64,000 nt of DNA from Stenotrophomonas acidaminiphila (GCF_001431595.1 NZ_LDJO01000026.1:310001-374000); one strand, 5' to 3'. Positions 9,140-18,748 are shown, numbered from the stretch's first letter. The notes: generated by a model from the sequence alone, not told the origin. Program-made: numbers and translations.

Positions 9140-10410
9140 CGTTCGTCTCCGGTAATGGCATAGATGTCGCCTACGCGGCGCTTGAGCAGCTCGCGCAGCG
9201 GCACGCGCAGTTCGTCCAGCGCGCGGCAGGCCGCCTGGCCCAGCGCGTCCTCGCGGAACGGCAGGTATTCCTCGGCGATCGGAATGCGCAGCTGCGAGCT
9301 CTCGTACAGCTCGCGCAGGGTGATGCTGTCCAGGTCGCGCGCCAGCAGCCACTGCCCGCGTTCATCGCGCCGCAGCAGGTTGATCGCCTCCATCTGGCAC
9401 AGCAGTTCCTGCAGCAGCGAATCGGTGAGCATCGGCTCCAGCGCCAGCAGTTGTTCTTCGTCCAGCCCGCGCCCCTGTTCGCGCGCCTCGCGGAAGCGCC
9501 CGAGCAGGCGCAGCAGGCCATACAGCTCGCAGCCCTGCGGCAGGCGCAGCGCGACCGGCTGGTAGCGGAACGCGGCGATCGACGACGCCAGCGAGGCGCC
9601 GAGCAGCACCGACACCCATCCCAGGTAGATCCACAGCAGCAGGATCGGCACGAAGGCCACCGTGCCGTACAGCTTCTGGTAGGACTGGAAGCTGCCCAGG
9701 TACAGGCCCATGCCCCACTTGACCAGCTCCAGCATCACCACCGCCAGCAGGGCGCCTGGAATGGCGTGGCGCCACTTCACGACGTGGTGCGGCACCACCC
9801 GGTAGACCAGCATCACGCAGGCGAATTCGATCAGCACCGGCGCCAGGCGCAGCGCCAGGTCGGCCAGCCAGCGGCCCTCGACGGTACCGAACAGGGGCAG
9901 CGCGAACACCTTGGCCGACACCGCCAGCGAAGCGGCGGCCAGCATCGCGCCCAGGGTCAGCACGGTCCAGTACACCAGGAAACGGGTCAGCCGCGGCCGC
10001 GCCGAGGCCACCCGCCAGATGCGGTTGAAGATCTGTTCGATGCTGTTGAGGGTGATCAGCAGCGACGCCACCAGCGCGATGAAGCCGGCCGCGGTGAGCT
10101 GGCCGACGCTGGCCGAGAACTGCCGCAGGTAGCCTTCCGCCGCGCGCGCGGCCGAGGGCACGAAGTTGGAGAACACGTAGTCGCTGAGCGCCTCGCTCCA
10201 GCGGTCGAACATCGGGAACGCCGACAGCACCCCGAACACCACGATCGCCAGCGGCACCAGCGCGAACACGGTGGTGTAGGCCAGCGCGCCCGCCGCCTCG
10301 AACAAGCGGTCGTCGAGGAAACGGTGCCACAGGAAACGGGCGAAACTGGCCCGGCGCCCGCTATCACGGACCCGTTCCATCCATAGATTGAGCGAATCCA
10401 AGGGTTCCAT
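9136..10410 (-). CDS. YihY/BrkB-family inner-membrane protein
   Basis: A 424-residue protein with a hydrophobic core of about six membrane segments (AGALAYTTVFALVPLAIVVF, FIALVASLLITLNSIEQIFN, VLTLGAMLAAASLAVSAKVF and others) and a long soluble C-terminal tail of roughly 140 residues. The N-terminal pattern (FLWHRFLDDRLFEAAGALAY) is typical of the family once called ribonuclease BN; that enzymatic label is incorrect for YihY. Function remains unsettled (envelope or efflux roles suggested for relatives). It is the upstream member of a two-gene unit with the thioredoxin lipoprotein and is divergent from wrbA. Confidence 0.88.
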   Translation of the reverse strand: MEPLDSLNLWMERVRDSGRRASFARFLWHRFLDDRLFEAAGALAYTTVFALVPLAIVVFGVLSAFPMFDRWSEALSDYVFSNFVPSAARAAEGYLRQFSASVGQLTAAGFIALVASLLITLNSIEQIFNRIWRVASARPRLTRFLVYWTVLTLGAMLAAASLAVSAKVFALPLFGTVEGRWLADLALRLAPVLIEFACVMLVYRVVPHHVVKWRHAIPGALLAVVMLELVKWGMGLYLGSFQSYQKLYGTVAFVPILLLWIYLGWVSVLLGASLASSIAAFRYQPVALRLPQGCELYGLLRLLGRFREAREQGRGLDEEQLLALEPMLTDSLLQELLCQMEAINLLRRDERGQWLLARDLDSITLRELYESSQLRIPIAEEYLPFREDALGQAACRALDELRVPLRELLKRRVGDIYAITGDER

Positions 10411-10475
10411 CCGGCAAGGGTACCCGATGCAAAGCGCGGCCCGCATCGCCGATACTGCCGCCTCCCGTGTGATGA

Positions 10476-11422
<947 letters not shown>

Positions 11423-11519
11423 CCGCTGGCGCTGCCCGGCGCATGCGCGGCACCGCCCGCGCCTGCGCCGCCGCGCACCGCCGTTTATCATTGCACCATC
11501 ACCGTTTGGACCCAGCGCC

Positions 11520-12008
11520 ATGATGGAAGAGCTCCTGATCGTCACCACCGGTGGCACGATCGACAAGATCTATTTCGACGACAAGTCCGACTACCAGATC
11601 GGCGACCCGCAGATCGGCATGATCCTGCGCGAACTGGGCGTGACCTTCCGCTTCAACGTGATCCCGATCCTGCGCAAGGATTCGCTGCACATCACCGATG
11701 AGGACCGCGAACTGATCCGCGCCACGATCGCCGCGCAGCCCACCCGCCACGTGCTGGTCACCCACGGCACCGATTCCATGGTGGCCACCGGCAAGGTGCT
11801 CAAGACCATCCCCGGCAAGACCATCGTGATGACCGGCGCGCTCAGCCCGGCACGCTTCCGCGGCTCGGACGCCGAGTTCAACATCGGCTGTGCGATCGGC
11901 GCGGTGCAGTCGCTGCCCGAGGGCGTCTACATCGCCATGAACGGCCGCGTGTGGAATCCGGACAAGGTGCGCAAGAACGTCGAGGCCAACCGCTTCGAGT
12001 CGCTCTGA
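11520..12008 (+). CDS. stand-alone asparaginase-like N-terminal domain
   Basis: A 162-residue protein matching only the N-terminal catalytic half of type I/II asparaginases. It has the first threonine motif TTGGTIDK (T10-T13) and the second motif VTHGTDSM with conserved Thr-Asp, followed by TGALSPARFRGSDAEFN. Full asparaginases are about 330 residues, so the C-terminal domain is missing, yet the reading frame is intact. Compact versions like this are seen in other Xanthomonadaceae (from memory). Enzymatic activity is uncertain. Two adjacent ATG codons (11520 and 11523) are possible starts. The ybaK gene starts 1 bp after its stop. Confidence 0.8.
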   Translation: MMEELLIVTTGGTIDKIYFDDKSDYQIGDPQIGMILRELGVTFRFNVIPILRKDSLHITDEDRELIRATIAAQPTRHVLVTHGTDSMVATGKVLKTIPGKTIVMTGALSPARFRGSDAEFNIGCAIGAVQSLPEGVYIAMNGRVWNPDKVRKNVEANRFESL

Positions 12009-12009
12009 G

Positions 12010-12483
12010 GTGGCCCGCGGCACCCGCGCCACCGCCGCGCTGGACAAGGCCGGGGTCGGCCACGGGCTGCATGCCTACGACTACGCCGCCGAGGTGGACA
12101 GCAAGGGCATGGCCGCCGCGCAGGCGCTGGGCATCGACCCGGCGCGGGTGTTCAAGACGCTGATGGCATGGGTGGACAAGCAGCCGGTGGTCGCGGTGAT
12201 CCCGTGCGACCAGCGGCTGTCGCTGAAGAAGCTTGCCGCCGCCTGCGACGGCAAGCATGCGCAGATGATGGAAATCGCAGAGGCCGAGCGCCGCAGCGGC
12301 TACAGGGTCGGGGGCATCAGCCCGTTCGCGCAGCAGCGCCCGGCCAGCGTGCTGTTCGCCAACGCGGCGCGGCAGCACGCACGCATCTGGATCAACGCCG
12401 GCCAGCGCGGCCTGCTGCTGGACATCGCCCCGGCCGACGCGCTGGGATTCCTGCAGGCGCGCTGCGCCGACCTGTGCGAGTAA
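12010..12483 (+). CDS. ybaK: Cys-tRNA(Pro)/Cys-tRNA(Cys) deacylase YbaK
   Basis: A trans-editing enzyme that removes cysteine mis-charged onto tRNA(Pro). The 157-residue product has the YbaK fold, including YDYAAEVDSKGMAAAQALGI, VFKTLMAW, the conserved lysine segment DQRLSLKKLAAACDGK and GYRVGGISPF. The start is a GTG one base after the stop of the asparaginase-like gene, so the two are very likely translated from one message. A strong hairpin follows at 12571. Confidence 0.92.
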   Translation: MARGTRATAALDKAGVGHGLHAYDYAAEVDSKGMAAAQALGIDPARVFKTLMAWVDKQPVVAVIPCDQRLSLKKLAAACDGKHAQMMEIAEAERRSGYRVGGISPFAQQRPASVLFANAARQHARIWINAGQRGLLLDIAPADALGFLQARCADLCE

Positions 12484-12570
12484 CCCTGCGCCGCGCGCGC
12501 GCACCCACGGCGCCGACCGCCGCGTCACGGGTGCCGCATCGCGCGCGCCCATGGTGCCCCGCAAACGCAG

Positions 12571-12592
12571 AAGCCCCGCCGGAGCGGGGCTT
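12571..12592. terminator. bidirectional hairpin between ybaK and ilvE
   Basis: AAGCCCCGC and GCGGGGCTT form a perfect 9-bp stem with a CGGA loop, placed between two convergent genes. No long T-run follows on either side, but the AA/TT ends give short A/U tracts. Confidence 0.75.
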
Positions 12593-12615
12593 CGTTGCGA
12601 CCCACAGGCCAGGGG

Positions 12616-13713
12616 TCAGGCGTCCAGCCGCACCAGCCAGCCGTGGCGGTCCGGCAGGCGACCGTACTGGATGTCGGTCAGCTCCTTGCGCAGCGACATG
12701 GTGACCTCGCCGGCCGGCGCGTCCAGGTTGCCGACCGTGAAGCCTTCGCCCTTGAGCTGGCCGATCGGGGTGATGACCGCGGCGGTACCGCAGGCGAACA
12801 CCTCGGTGATATCGCCCGACGCCACGCCCTGCTTCCACTCGTCGATGGACACCTTGCGCTCCTCCACGGTCATGCCACGGTCGCGCGCCAGCTGCAGGAT
12901 CGATTCGCGGGTGATGCCTTCCAGGATCGAGCCCGACAGCGCCGGGGTGACCAGGGTGTTGCGCTTGCCGTAGACCAGGAACACGTTCATGCCGCCCAGT
13001 TCCTCCAGGTACTTGCCCTCGACCGGATCGAGGAACAGCACCTGCGAGCAGCCCTGCGCCTGCGCCTGCTGCTGCGGCAGCAGCGACGCGGCATAGTTGC
13101 CGCCGCACTTGGCCGCGCCGGTGCCGCCCTTGGCCGCACGCGCGTAGTCGGTGGACAGCCAGATCGCGACCGGCGCCACGCCCTTGGCGAAGTACGGGCC
13201 GGCCGGGCTGGCGATCACGTAGTAGCTGGCCTTGTGCGCGCCGCGCACGCCGAGGAACGCCTCGTCGCCGATCATGAACGGACGGAAGTACAGGCTGGCC
13301 TCGTCGGCGTCGGACACCCAGTCCTTGTCCACCGCGATCATCTGCTTCAGCGATTCGACGAAGATCTCCACCGGCAGCTCGGGCAGCGCCAGGCGCGCGG
13401 CCGAACGCTGCAGGCGGCGGCCATTGGCCTCCGGGCGGAAGGTCCACACCGAGCCGTCGGCGTGGCGGTAGGCCTTGATGCCCTCGAAGATCTCCTGGCC
13501 GTAGTGCAGCACGGCGGCGGCCGGGTCCAGCGCGATCGGGCCATACGGCATCACCGCCGCGTCATGCCAGCCGGTGTCCTTGTCCCAGCGCACGGCCACC
13601 ATGTGGTCGGTGAAGTGCAGGCCGAAACCCGGCTTCTCCAGGATCTTGGCGCGCTCGGCGGCGCTGCGCGGGTGGTCCGAACGGGTGACGTGGAAGCTCA
13701 GAGACTGGGACAC
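12616..13713 (-). CDS. ilvE: branched-chain amino acid aminotransferase
   Basis: A PLP fold-type IV transaminase that interconverts Leu, Ile and Val with their 2-oxo acids, using glutamate/2-oxoglutarate. The 365-residue product has the family N-terminal region (PGFGLHFTDHMV), YGQEIFEGIKAYR and the PLP lysine in AAKCGGNYAAS. LGGMNVFLVYGKRNTLVTP and FACGTAAVITPIG follow further on. The length fits the long BCAT type. A GTG start at 13713 is chosen because GGAAGGA lies at good spacing upstream and homology begins right after it. The hairpin at 12571-12592 follows the gene. Confidence 0.94.
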   Translation of the reverse strand: MSQSLSFHVTRSDHPRSAAERAKILEKPGFGLHFTDHMVAVRWDKDTGWHDAAVMPYGPIALDPAAAVLHYGQEIFEGIKAYRHADGSVWTFRPEANGRRLQRSAARLALPELPVEIFVESLKQMIAVDKDWVSDADEASLYFRPFMIGDEAFLGVRGAHKASYYVIASPAGPYFAKGVAPVAIWLSTDYARAAKGGTGAAKCGGNYAASLLPQQQAQAQGCSQVLFLDPVEGKYLEELGGMNVFLVYGKRNTLVTPALSGSILEGITRESILQLARDRGMTVEERKVSIDEWKQGVASGDITEVFACGTAAVITPIGQLKGEGFTVGNLDAPAGEVTMSLRKELTDIQYGRLPDRHGWLVRLDA

Positions 13714-13779
13714 CGGATGTTTCCTTCCAGATTGCGGGTTTTGAAGCCGGCCCGCACCCGGGCCAGCGCGTTGCACACC

Positions 13780-14331
13780 TTACAGCATGCCCGTTTCGAG
13801 CCGTGCCGCCTCGGACATCATGTGCTTGCCCCACGGCGGGTCGAACACCAGCTCGACGTCGGCGGCGGCCACGGTCGGGATCATTTCCAGCTTGCTGCGC
13901 ACGTCGTCGACCAGGATCTCGCCCATGCCGCAGCCGGGCGCGGTCAGGGTCATGCGCACGTCCACTTCGCGCCGGCCATCGTCCAGGTGCTTGATGTCGA
14001 CCTCATAGATGAGTCCGAGATCGACGATGTTGAACGGGATTTCCGGGTCGAAGCAGGTACGCAGCTGCTCCCAGACCAGTTTTTCCACGTCCTCGTCGCC
14101 GGCGCCCTCGGGCAGCTCCAGCCCGGGCGGCGGCTCCTTGCCGATGGCGTCGCCGTCCTTGCCGGCGATGCGGAACAGGTTGCCTTCGACGAACACGGTA
14201 TAGCTGCCACCCAGTGCCTGGGTGATATAGCCGTAGCTGCCGGCAGGCAGGGTCACGCTGTCGCCCTGGGGCACCATGACGGCCGGGCAATCGCGTTCGA
14301 AATGGACGGGTTCGCTGCTGCGGGAGTACAT
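13780..14331 (-). CDS. sufT: SufT-family Fe-S cluster assembly protein
   Basis: A 183-residue protein with an N-terminal region of its own (1-85) and a C-terminal MIP18/DUF59 domain: LRTCFDPEIPFNIVDLGLIY, then MTLTAPGCGMGEILVDDVRS with the conserved cysteine of APGCGM. The family supports iron-sulfur cluster maturation in the cytoplasm. It is upstream of ilvE on the same strand (66 bp gap); no other suf genes are in the window. Confidence 0.92.
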   Translation of the reverse strand: MYSRSSEPVHFERDCPAVMVPQGDSVTLPAGSYGYITQALGGSYTVFVEGNLFRIAGKDGDAIGKEPPPGLELPEGAGDEDVEKLVWEQLRTCFDPEIPFNIVDLGLIYEVDIKHLDDGRREVDVRMTLTAPGCGMGEILVDDVRSKLEMIPTVAAADVELVFDPPWGKHMMSEAARLETGML

Positions 14332-14438
14332 GTGGATCGATATGGGGACGCGGACGCTACCCGCAAGAAGGCCATTTTAGCCGACTGGGCGCGCCGGCCG
14401 CTGAAAGGCTATGCTGCTTGACCTTTTCGGGAATGCCC

Positions 14439-14861
14439 ATGCCACCTGCCCCACCCCCGGCCAGCCGCCCCCAGCATTGGCTCTGGCCCCTGCTGTTGCT
14501 GCTGGGAAGCATCACCCTGGCCATCGCCTGGCTGATGGTCGCGCTGGCCACCGGCTCGCAGGCCGGGTGGATGGCGATCGCCGCGGCGGCGGAGGCGGCA
14601 TGGATGCTGCGCCTGGGCACGCTGGCCGGTGGCAGGACCCGGATCGCCGTGGCGATGCTGGCCACGCTGCTGATCGCGCTGGCCGCCAACTGGGGCATCG
14701 CCGCGGCCTACATCGGCGGCCCGATGGGCCTGGCGCCGTGGGAATCGGCGCTGCGCCTGGGCCCGCACCTGGCCTGGACCCTGATCGGGCTGGCCAACGG
14801 CACCGCCGAGATCCTGTGGCTGCTGGCCGGGCTGGCGGTGGCGTGGTGGCTGGCGCGGTGA
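14439..14861 (+). CDS. hypothetical four-segment membrane protein
   Basis: About 140 residues with four hydrophobic segments (WLWPLLLLLGSITLAIAWLM, AGWMAIAAAAEAAWMLRLG, IAVAMLATLLIALAANWGIA, LWLLAGLAVAWWLAR). The family is not recognised. Possible starts are TTG 14418, ATG 14433 and ATG 14439; the last has CGGGA about 7 bases upstream. It stands alone between sufT (divergent) and pntB (convergent), with codon use like its neighbours. Confidence 0.65.
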   Translation: MPPAPPPASRPQHWLWPLLLLLGSITLAIAWLMVALATGSQAGWMAIAAAAEAAWMLRLGTLAGGRTRIAVAMLATLLIALAANWGIAAAYIGGPMGLAPWESALRLGPHLAWTLIGLANGTAEILWLLAGLAVAWWLAR

Positions 14862-14894
14862 CGCGCAGGGCGGGCGACGACGCCCGCGTTGCGC

Positions 14895-16334
14895 TCAGTG
14901 CCCGCCGTCCAGCGCCTTCAGCTCGCTGACCAGCGCGCTCGCCGCCTCGGCACCGTCGCCATACAGCATGCGGGTGTTGTCGGCGTAGAACAGCGCGTTC
15001 TCGATGCCGGCGAAGCCGGTGCCCTTGCCGCGCTTGATGACGATGGTGTTCCTGGAATTGACCACGTCCAGGATCGGCATGCCGTAGATCGGGCTGGACG
15101 GGTCGGTCTTCGCCACCGGGTTGACCACGTCGTTGGCGCCGATCACCAGCGATACGTCGGTGGTGGCGAACTCCGGGTTGATGTCGTCCATGTCGGCGAT
15201 CAGGTCGTAGGGCACGCCGGCCTCGGCCAGCAGCACGTTCATGTGCCCGGGCATGCGCCCGGCGACCGGGTGGATGGCGAACTTCACCTTCACCCCGCGC
15301 TCGATCAGCCGCTGCGCCAGCTCCCAGATCTTGTGCTGGGCCTGCGCCACGGCCATGCCGTAGCCGGGCACGATCACCACCCGCTCGGCGAAGGCCATCA
15401 TCGCGGCCACGTCGGCGGCCTCGATCGGCTTCTGGCTGCCGCTGATTTCCGCCGCACCCTGCCCGCCGCCGCCGAAATGGGAGAACAGCACGCCGCTGAT
15501 CGGCCGGTTCATCGCCTTGGCCATCAGCCGCGTCAGCAGGATGCCGGCCGCGCCGACCATCATGCCGGCGATGATCAGCGCCTCGTTGCCCAGCACGTAG
15601 CCTTCGAACGACACCGCCAGGCCGGTGAAGGCGTTGTACAGCGAGATCACCACCGGCATGTCGGCGCCGCCGATGGGCAGGGTCATCAGCACGCCCAGCG
15701 CCAGCGCCGCCACGAAGAAGGCGATGATCGCCAGCGGCTGCAGGCTCAACGCCGCCCACACCCCCAGCGCCACCATCGCCACGGCCACCAGCAGGTTGAA
15801 CACCTGCTGCCCGGGGAAGGTGACGCGCTTGTCCAGGCGCCCGTCGAGCTTGGCCCAGGCGATGACCGAACCGGACAGCGACACCGCGCCGATGGCCGAA
15901 CCGATGACCGCCAGCGCCAGTACCGTGGTCGACGGCTGCCGCGCCGCGAGCGCGGCAATGGCTTCGGCGCTCCAGTGGCTGGTGTCGCGACCGGCAACGT
16001 CGGCAAAGCGCAGCAGTTCCACCGCACCGATGGCCGCGGCCGAGCCGCCGCCCATGCCGTTGTACAGCGCCACCATCTGCGGCATGTCGGTGATGGCGAC
16101 CTTCTTTGCCGACACCCAGGCCAGGCCGGTGCCCAGCGCCAGCGCCACCAGGATCAGCGCGATGTTGTGCAGTCCCGGCAGGAAGAACGTGGCCACGGTG
16201 GCGATCAGCATGCCCGCGCCCGCCCAGTGGATGCCGCTGCGCGCGGTCCTGGGCGAGGCCATGCGCTGCAGGCCCAGCAGGAACAAGGTGGCGGCCACCA
16301 GGTAGCTCGCCTTCACCAGCAACGTCATGCTCAT
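14895..16334 (-). CDS. pntB: NAD(P) transhydrogenase subunit beta
   Basis: The proton-translocating transhydrogenase couples hydride transfer from NADH to NADP+ with proton flow across the inner membrane, supplying NADPH. The 479-residue beta subunit has an N-terminal multi-helix membrane domain (about 1-270) and the C-terminal NADP-binding dIII with VVIVPGYGMAVAQAQH, HPVAGRMPGHMNVLLAEA and GANDVVNPVAK. KRGKGTGFAGIEN and NTRMLYGDG close the domain. Its start overlaps the stop of the 165-residue gene upstream (ATGA). The other subunits are pntAb (16825) and pntAa (19170). Confidence 0.96.
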   Translation of the reverse strand: MSMTLLVKASYLVAATLFLLGLQRMASPRTARSGIHWAGAGMLIATVATFFLPGLHNIALILVALALGTGLAWVSAKKVAITDMPQMVALYNGMGGGSAAAIGAVELLRFADVAGRDTSHWSAEAIAALAARQPSTTVLALAVIGSAIGAVSLSGSVIAWAKLDGRLDKRVTFPGQQVFNLLVAVAMVALGVWAALSLQPLAIIAFFVAALALGVLMTLPIGGADMPVVISLYNAFTGLAVSFEGYVLGNEALIIAGMMVGAAGILLTRLMAKAMNRPISGVLFSHFGGGGQGAAEISGSQKPIEAADVAAMMAFAERVVIVPGYGMAVAQAQHKIWELAQRLIERGVKVKFAIHPVAGRMPGHMNVLLAEAGVPYDLIADMDDINPEFATTDVSLVIGANDVVNPVAKTDPSSPIYGMPILDVVNSRNTIVIKRGKGTGFAGIENALFYADNTRMLYGDGAEAASALVSELKALDGGH

Positions 16335-16828
16335 GCCGCTCCCTCCAGAACCGTGGTTTGCGCGATGCCGGCGTGGCGGTCGCGGCGATGGTGCTCGCGC
16401 ATCTCGATCGCCGTCTTCAGCAGTCCGATCATGCCCATCCCGAACGCCACCAGGCCCAGCGACAGCTGCGACAACGCCGCCGTGTCGGCCAGCGCCGCGC
16501 CCACCAGCCCCAGCACGATCGGCAGCAGCGCCTCGGCGGTCAGCAGCCAGAGCATCCAACCACCCTTGCGCGGGTCCTCCCAGACCCTGCGCGAGATCCG
16601 GTTCTGGGTCCGGGTCGGGTCCTGCAGCGAAGACATGCCGATGCCGACGCCGGCGTAAAGCAGGGCGTTGTTGAGCGCATCGAGCAGGCCATCCATGCCC
16701 CTGAACAGGGGTAGCGCGGCATAGCCGAATGCGACCAGCAGGGCCGGATACTGCAGGTAGCTGAGCCACTGGAACAGCTGCCGCACCTCGATCCGCCGCG
16801 CCGCTGCCGGGGCTGCCGGTGCGCTCAT
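16331..16828 (-). CDS. uncharacterised membrane protein inside the pnt operon
   Basis: A 165-residue protein with four probable membrane segments (QYPALLVAFGYAALPLF, LNNALLYAGVGIGMSSL, LWLLTAEALLPIVLGLVGAA, LSLGLVAFGMGMIGLLK). It has the motif DPTRTQNRISRRVWEDPRKG between segments 2 and 3. It overlaps pntAb upstream and pntB downstream by 4 bp each, so all three are translated together. This makes an accessory role in transhydrogenase assembly or function plausible, but the family is not one I can name with a proven role. Confidence 0.75.
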   Translation of the reverse strand: MSAPAAPAAARRIEVRQLFQWLSYLQYPALLVAFGYAALPLFRGMDGLLDALNNALLYAGVGIGMSSLQDPTRTQNRISRRVWEDPRKGGWMLWLLTAEALLPIVLGLVGAALADTAALSQLSLGLVAFGMGMIGLLKTAIEMREHHRRDRHAGIAQTTVLEGAA

Positions 16829-17127
16829 TTGTCCTGCCCTTGCGGCTTCCTGGAGCTCTTGAACATCTCCAGCATGCGTTCGGTGACCACGTAGCCGCCG
16901 GCCGCGTTGCCCGCGCCCAGGGCGACGGCGATGAAGCCGATGGCCTTCTCCAGGGTGGTGTCGGCATGGCCCAGCACCACCATCGCCCCGATCAGCACGA
17001 TGCCGTGGATGAAGTTGGAACCGGACATCAACGGCGTGTGCAGGATCACCGGCACCCGCGAGATGATCACGTGGCCGGCGATCGCCGCCAGCATGAAGAT
17101 GTACAACGCCACGAACCCGTCGCTCAT
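16825..17127 (-). CDS. pntAb: NAD(P) transhydrogenase subunit alpha, membrane part
   Basis: A 100-residue protein of three membrane helices (ALYIFMLAAIAGHVIISRVP, SNFIHGIVLIGAMVVLGH, AIGFIAVALGAGNAAGGYVV), the dII portion of the alpha subunit. In many bacteria the alpha subunit is split in two, as here. It is normally adjacent to pntAa, but in this window pntAa lies 2 kb upstream with opposite-strand genes in between. It overlaps the next gene by 4 bp. Confidence 0.93.
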   Translation of the reverse strand: MSDGFVALYIFMLAAIAGHVIISRVPVILHTPLMSGSNFIHGIVLIGAMVVLGHADTTLEKAIGFIAVALGAGNAAGGYVVTERMLEMFKSSRKPQGQDK

Positions 17128-17267
17128 TGCTGCCCTCTCCGAGGCCGGAACTGCCCGTCCCGCATCATAACCATGCGATGAACGCCGGCGCGACCATTGC
17201 CGTGTCAACCGATCCGGCGGCCGCGCGTTATCGCTGTCAGGACCTGCCGGAACGCTACCCTGTGCTG

Positions 17268-17804
17268 GTGACAAGCCCACCCCTGACGCCCGTTGCCGCC
17301 CCCGCCTCGCTGGACGCCTTCCTGGCTGGCGTCGGGCCGCGTGCGTTCCGCTTCGCCGAGGCCGGCCTGCGCCAGCGCGACGATGCGCTGGACGCGGTGC
17401 AGGACGCGATGGAGCGGATGCTCGGTTACCGCGAGCACCCGGCCGAGGAATGGACGCCGCTGTTCTGGAGCATCCTGCGCCGGCGCATCATCGACCTGCA
17501 GCGGCGGCGCGGCTTCCGGCTGAAGTTCTGGGCACCGGCGCAGGACGGGGACGGCCCGATCGACTGGGCCGACGACAGCCCCGGCCCGGCACAGCAGCAC
17601 GAGCAGCGCGAGGAGTACGCGCGGCTGGTGCAGGCGTTGCGGCGGCTGCCGGCACGCCAGCGCGAGGCGTTCAGCCTGCGCGTGCTGCAGGAACTGGACG
17701 TGGCGACCACGGCACGGATCATGGGCTGCTCGGAAGGTTCGGTGAAAACCCACCTGTCGCGTGCGCGCGACGCATTGCAGAAACAACTGGAGGTCTCGCG
17801 GTGA
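17268..17804 (+). CDS. ECF-like RNA polymerase sigma factor
   Basis: A sigma-70 family protein of about 178 residues with region 2 (FRFAEAGLRQRDDALDAVQD, LFWSILRRRIIDLQRRRG) and region 4 (LRRLPARQREAFSLRVLQEL, ARIMGCSEGSVKTHLSRARD). It has no region 1.1 or 3. GTG 17268 is the likely start because conserved sequence begins there; an ATG at 17178 would add 30 residues lacking similarity to region 2. The next gene overlaps its stop (GTGA). It is transcribed opposite to the flanking pnt genes. It is likely regulated by its membrane-anchored partner downstream. Confidence 0.85.
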   Translation: MTSPPLTPVAAPASLDAFLAGVGPRAFRFAEAGLRQRDDALDAVQDAMERMLGYREHPAEEWTPLFWSILRRRIIDLQRRRGFRLKFWAPAQDGDGPIDWADDSPGPAQQHEQREEYARLVQALRRLPARQREAFSLRVLQELDVATTARIMGCSEGSVKTHLSRARDALQKQLEVSR

Positions 17805-18157
17805 ACCGCCTGCCCACATCCCGGAACGACAACTTCGACCACTCGCTGCGGCAGCTGCAACAGCATGCCGAAGGCGCGCTTTCCCCGGCCACGCTGGCGC
17901 ACCTGCGCCGGGCCCGCCAGCAGGCCACGGCCAGCGCCGGCGCCTCGCCATGGCGCCGCCGTGGCTGGTGGCTGGCCACCGCCTGCTCGGCGGTACTGGC
18001 GGTCACCGTGGCGGTGCAGTTCAACCGCACGCCACCGGTACTGCCGCCCGGCGTGGCGGCCGACGCCGCCGCCGACCTGTCCGACGACGCCCTGCTGTTC
18101 GACGAAAGCCCCGAGCTGTACCTGTGGCTGGGTTCGGACACCCTGGCGATGGAGTGA
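17801..18157 (+). CDS. single-pass membrane protein, putative anti-sigma factor
   Basis: A 118-residue protein: soluble N-terminus with an HLRRARQQA helix, one membrane helix (WWLATACSAVLAVTVAVQF, about 56-74), and a periplasmic tail of about 40 residues rich in acidic residues. GTG start overlapping the sigma-factor stop argues for coupled production at fixed ratio. Topology and context fit an anti-sigma factor of the DUF3619 type. No zinc-binding anti-sigma motif (HxxxCxxC) is present, so the assignment rests on position. Confidence 0.65.
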   Translation: MNRLPTSRNDNFDHSLRQLQQHAEGALSPATLAHLRRARQQATASAGASPWRRRGWWLATACSAVLAVTVAVQFNRTPPVLPPGVAADAAADLSDDALLFDESPELYLWLGSDTLAME

Positions 18158-18162
18158 AAGCC

Positions 18163-18564
18163 ATGACGATCCGTCTTTCCCTGCTGTCACTGCTGCTGGT
18201 CTGCACCGCGCCGGCATACGCCCAGCAACCGCCCCTTCCCGAATGGGACCAGCTCACCCCGGCCCAGCGCGAAACCCTGATCGCGCCGATGCGCGACCGC
18301 TGGAACGCCTCGCCCGGACACCGCCAGCGGATGTACGACCATGCCCGCAGCTGGCAGCAGATGAGCCCCGAGCAGCGCTCGCAGGCACGCCGCGGCATGC
18401 ACCGCTTCCAGAACATGTCGCCGCAGCAGCAGCGCGAGGCCCGCGCCCTGTTCGCGAAGATGCGCACCATGGACAAGGCCCAGCGCCAGGAACTGCGCGA
18501 GCAGTGGCACCGGATGACGCCGGAGCAGCGCCGGCAGTGGCTGGAGGCCAATCCGGCCGATTGA
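18163..18564 (+). CDS. exported DUF3106 protein
   Basis: A 133-residue protein with a signal peptide (MTIRLSLLSLLLVCTAPAYA, cleavage after AYA) and a Gln/Arg-rich mature part. The mature part is built from repeats of the form LTPAQRETLIAP / MSPEQRSQARRG / MSPQQQREARAL / MTPEQRRQWLEA, as in DUF3106 and some periplasmic metal- or stress-sensing proteins of the Spy/CpxP type. Five bases separate it from the upstream gene. The third member of the sigma cassette, it may act as a periplasmic sensor; that is inference. Confidence 0.8.
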   Translation: MTIRLSLLSLLLVCTAPAYAQQPPLPEWDQLTPAQRETLIAPMRDRWNASPGHRQRMYDHARSWQQMSPEQRSQARRGMHRFQNMSPQQQREARALFAKMRTMDKAQRQELREQWHRMTPEQRRQWLEANPAD

Positions 18565-18683
18565 AGGGGGCGGCAAGCACCACGGCTGGCGCCCCTGCAG
18601 TTACCGGCGCGCTCCCATCCGGACAGGTTCGCGACATGCCATGGTGCTTGATGGAGCGCGCGGACAGGGCTGAGCGCAACAGC

Positions 18684-18725
18684 GCCCGGCACCGTGGAAA
18701 TCCGCAGGGCAATGCCGGGCTTTCT
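18684..18725 (+). terminator. probable terminator of the sigma cassette
   Basis: GCCCGGCA (18684-18691) pairs with TGCCGGGC (18713-18720), with an inner partial pairing GTGGA/TCCGC, followed by TTTCT. It lies 120 bp after the DUF3106 stop. Confidence 0.5.
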
Positions 18726-18748
18726 CGTTCAGCCCAACCCGCGTGCCA

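Noticed and set aside
9136..10410. Ribonuclease BN label for the YihY-family gene
   Set aside because: YihY was wrongly called RNase BN in the past; true RNase BN/Z is an unrelated metallo-beta-lactamase enzyme.
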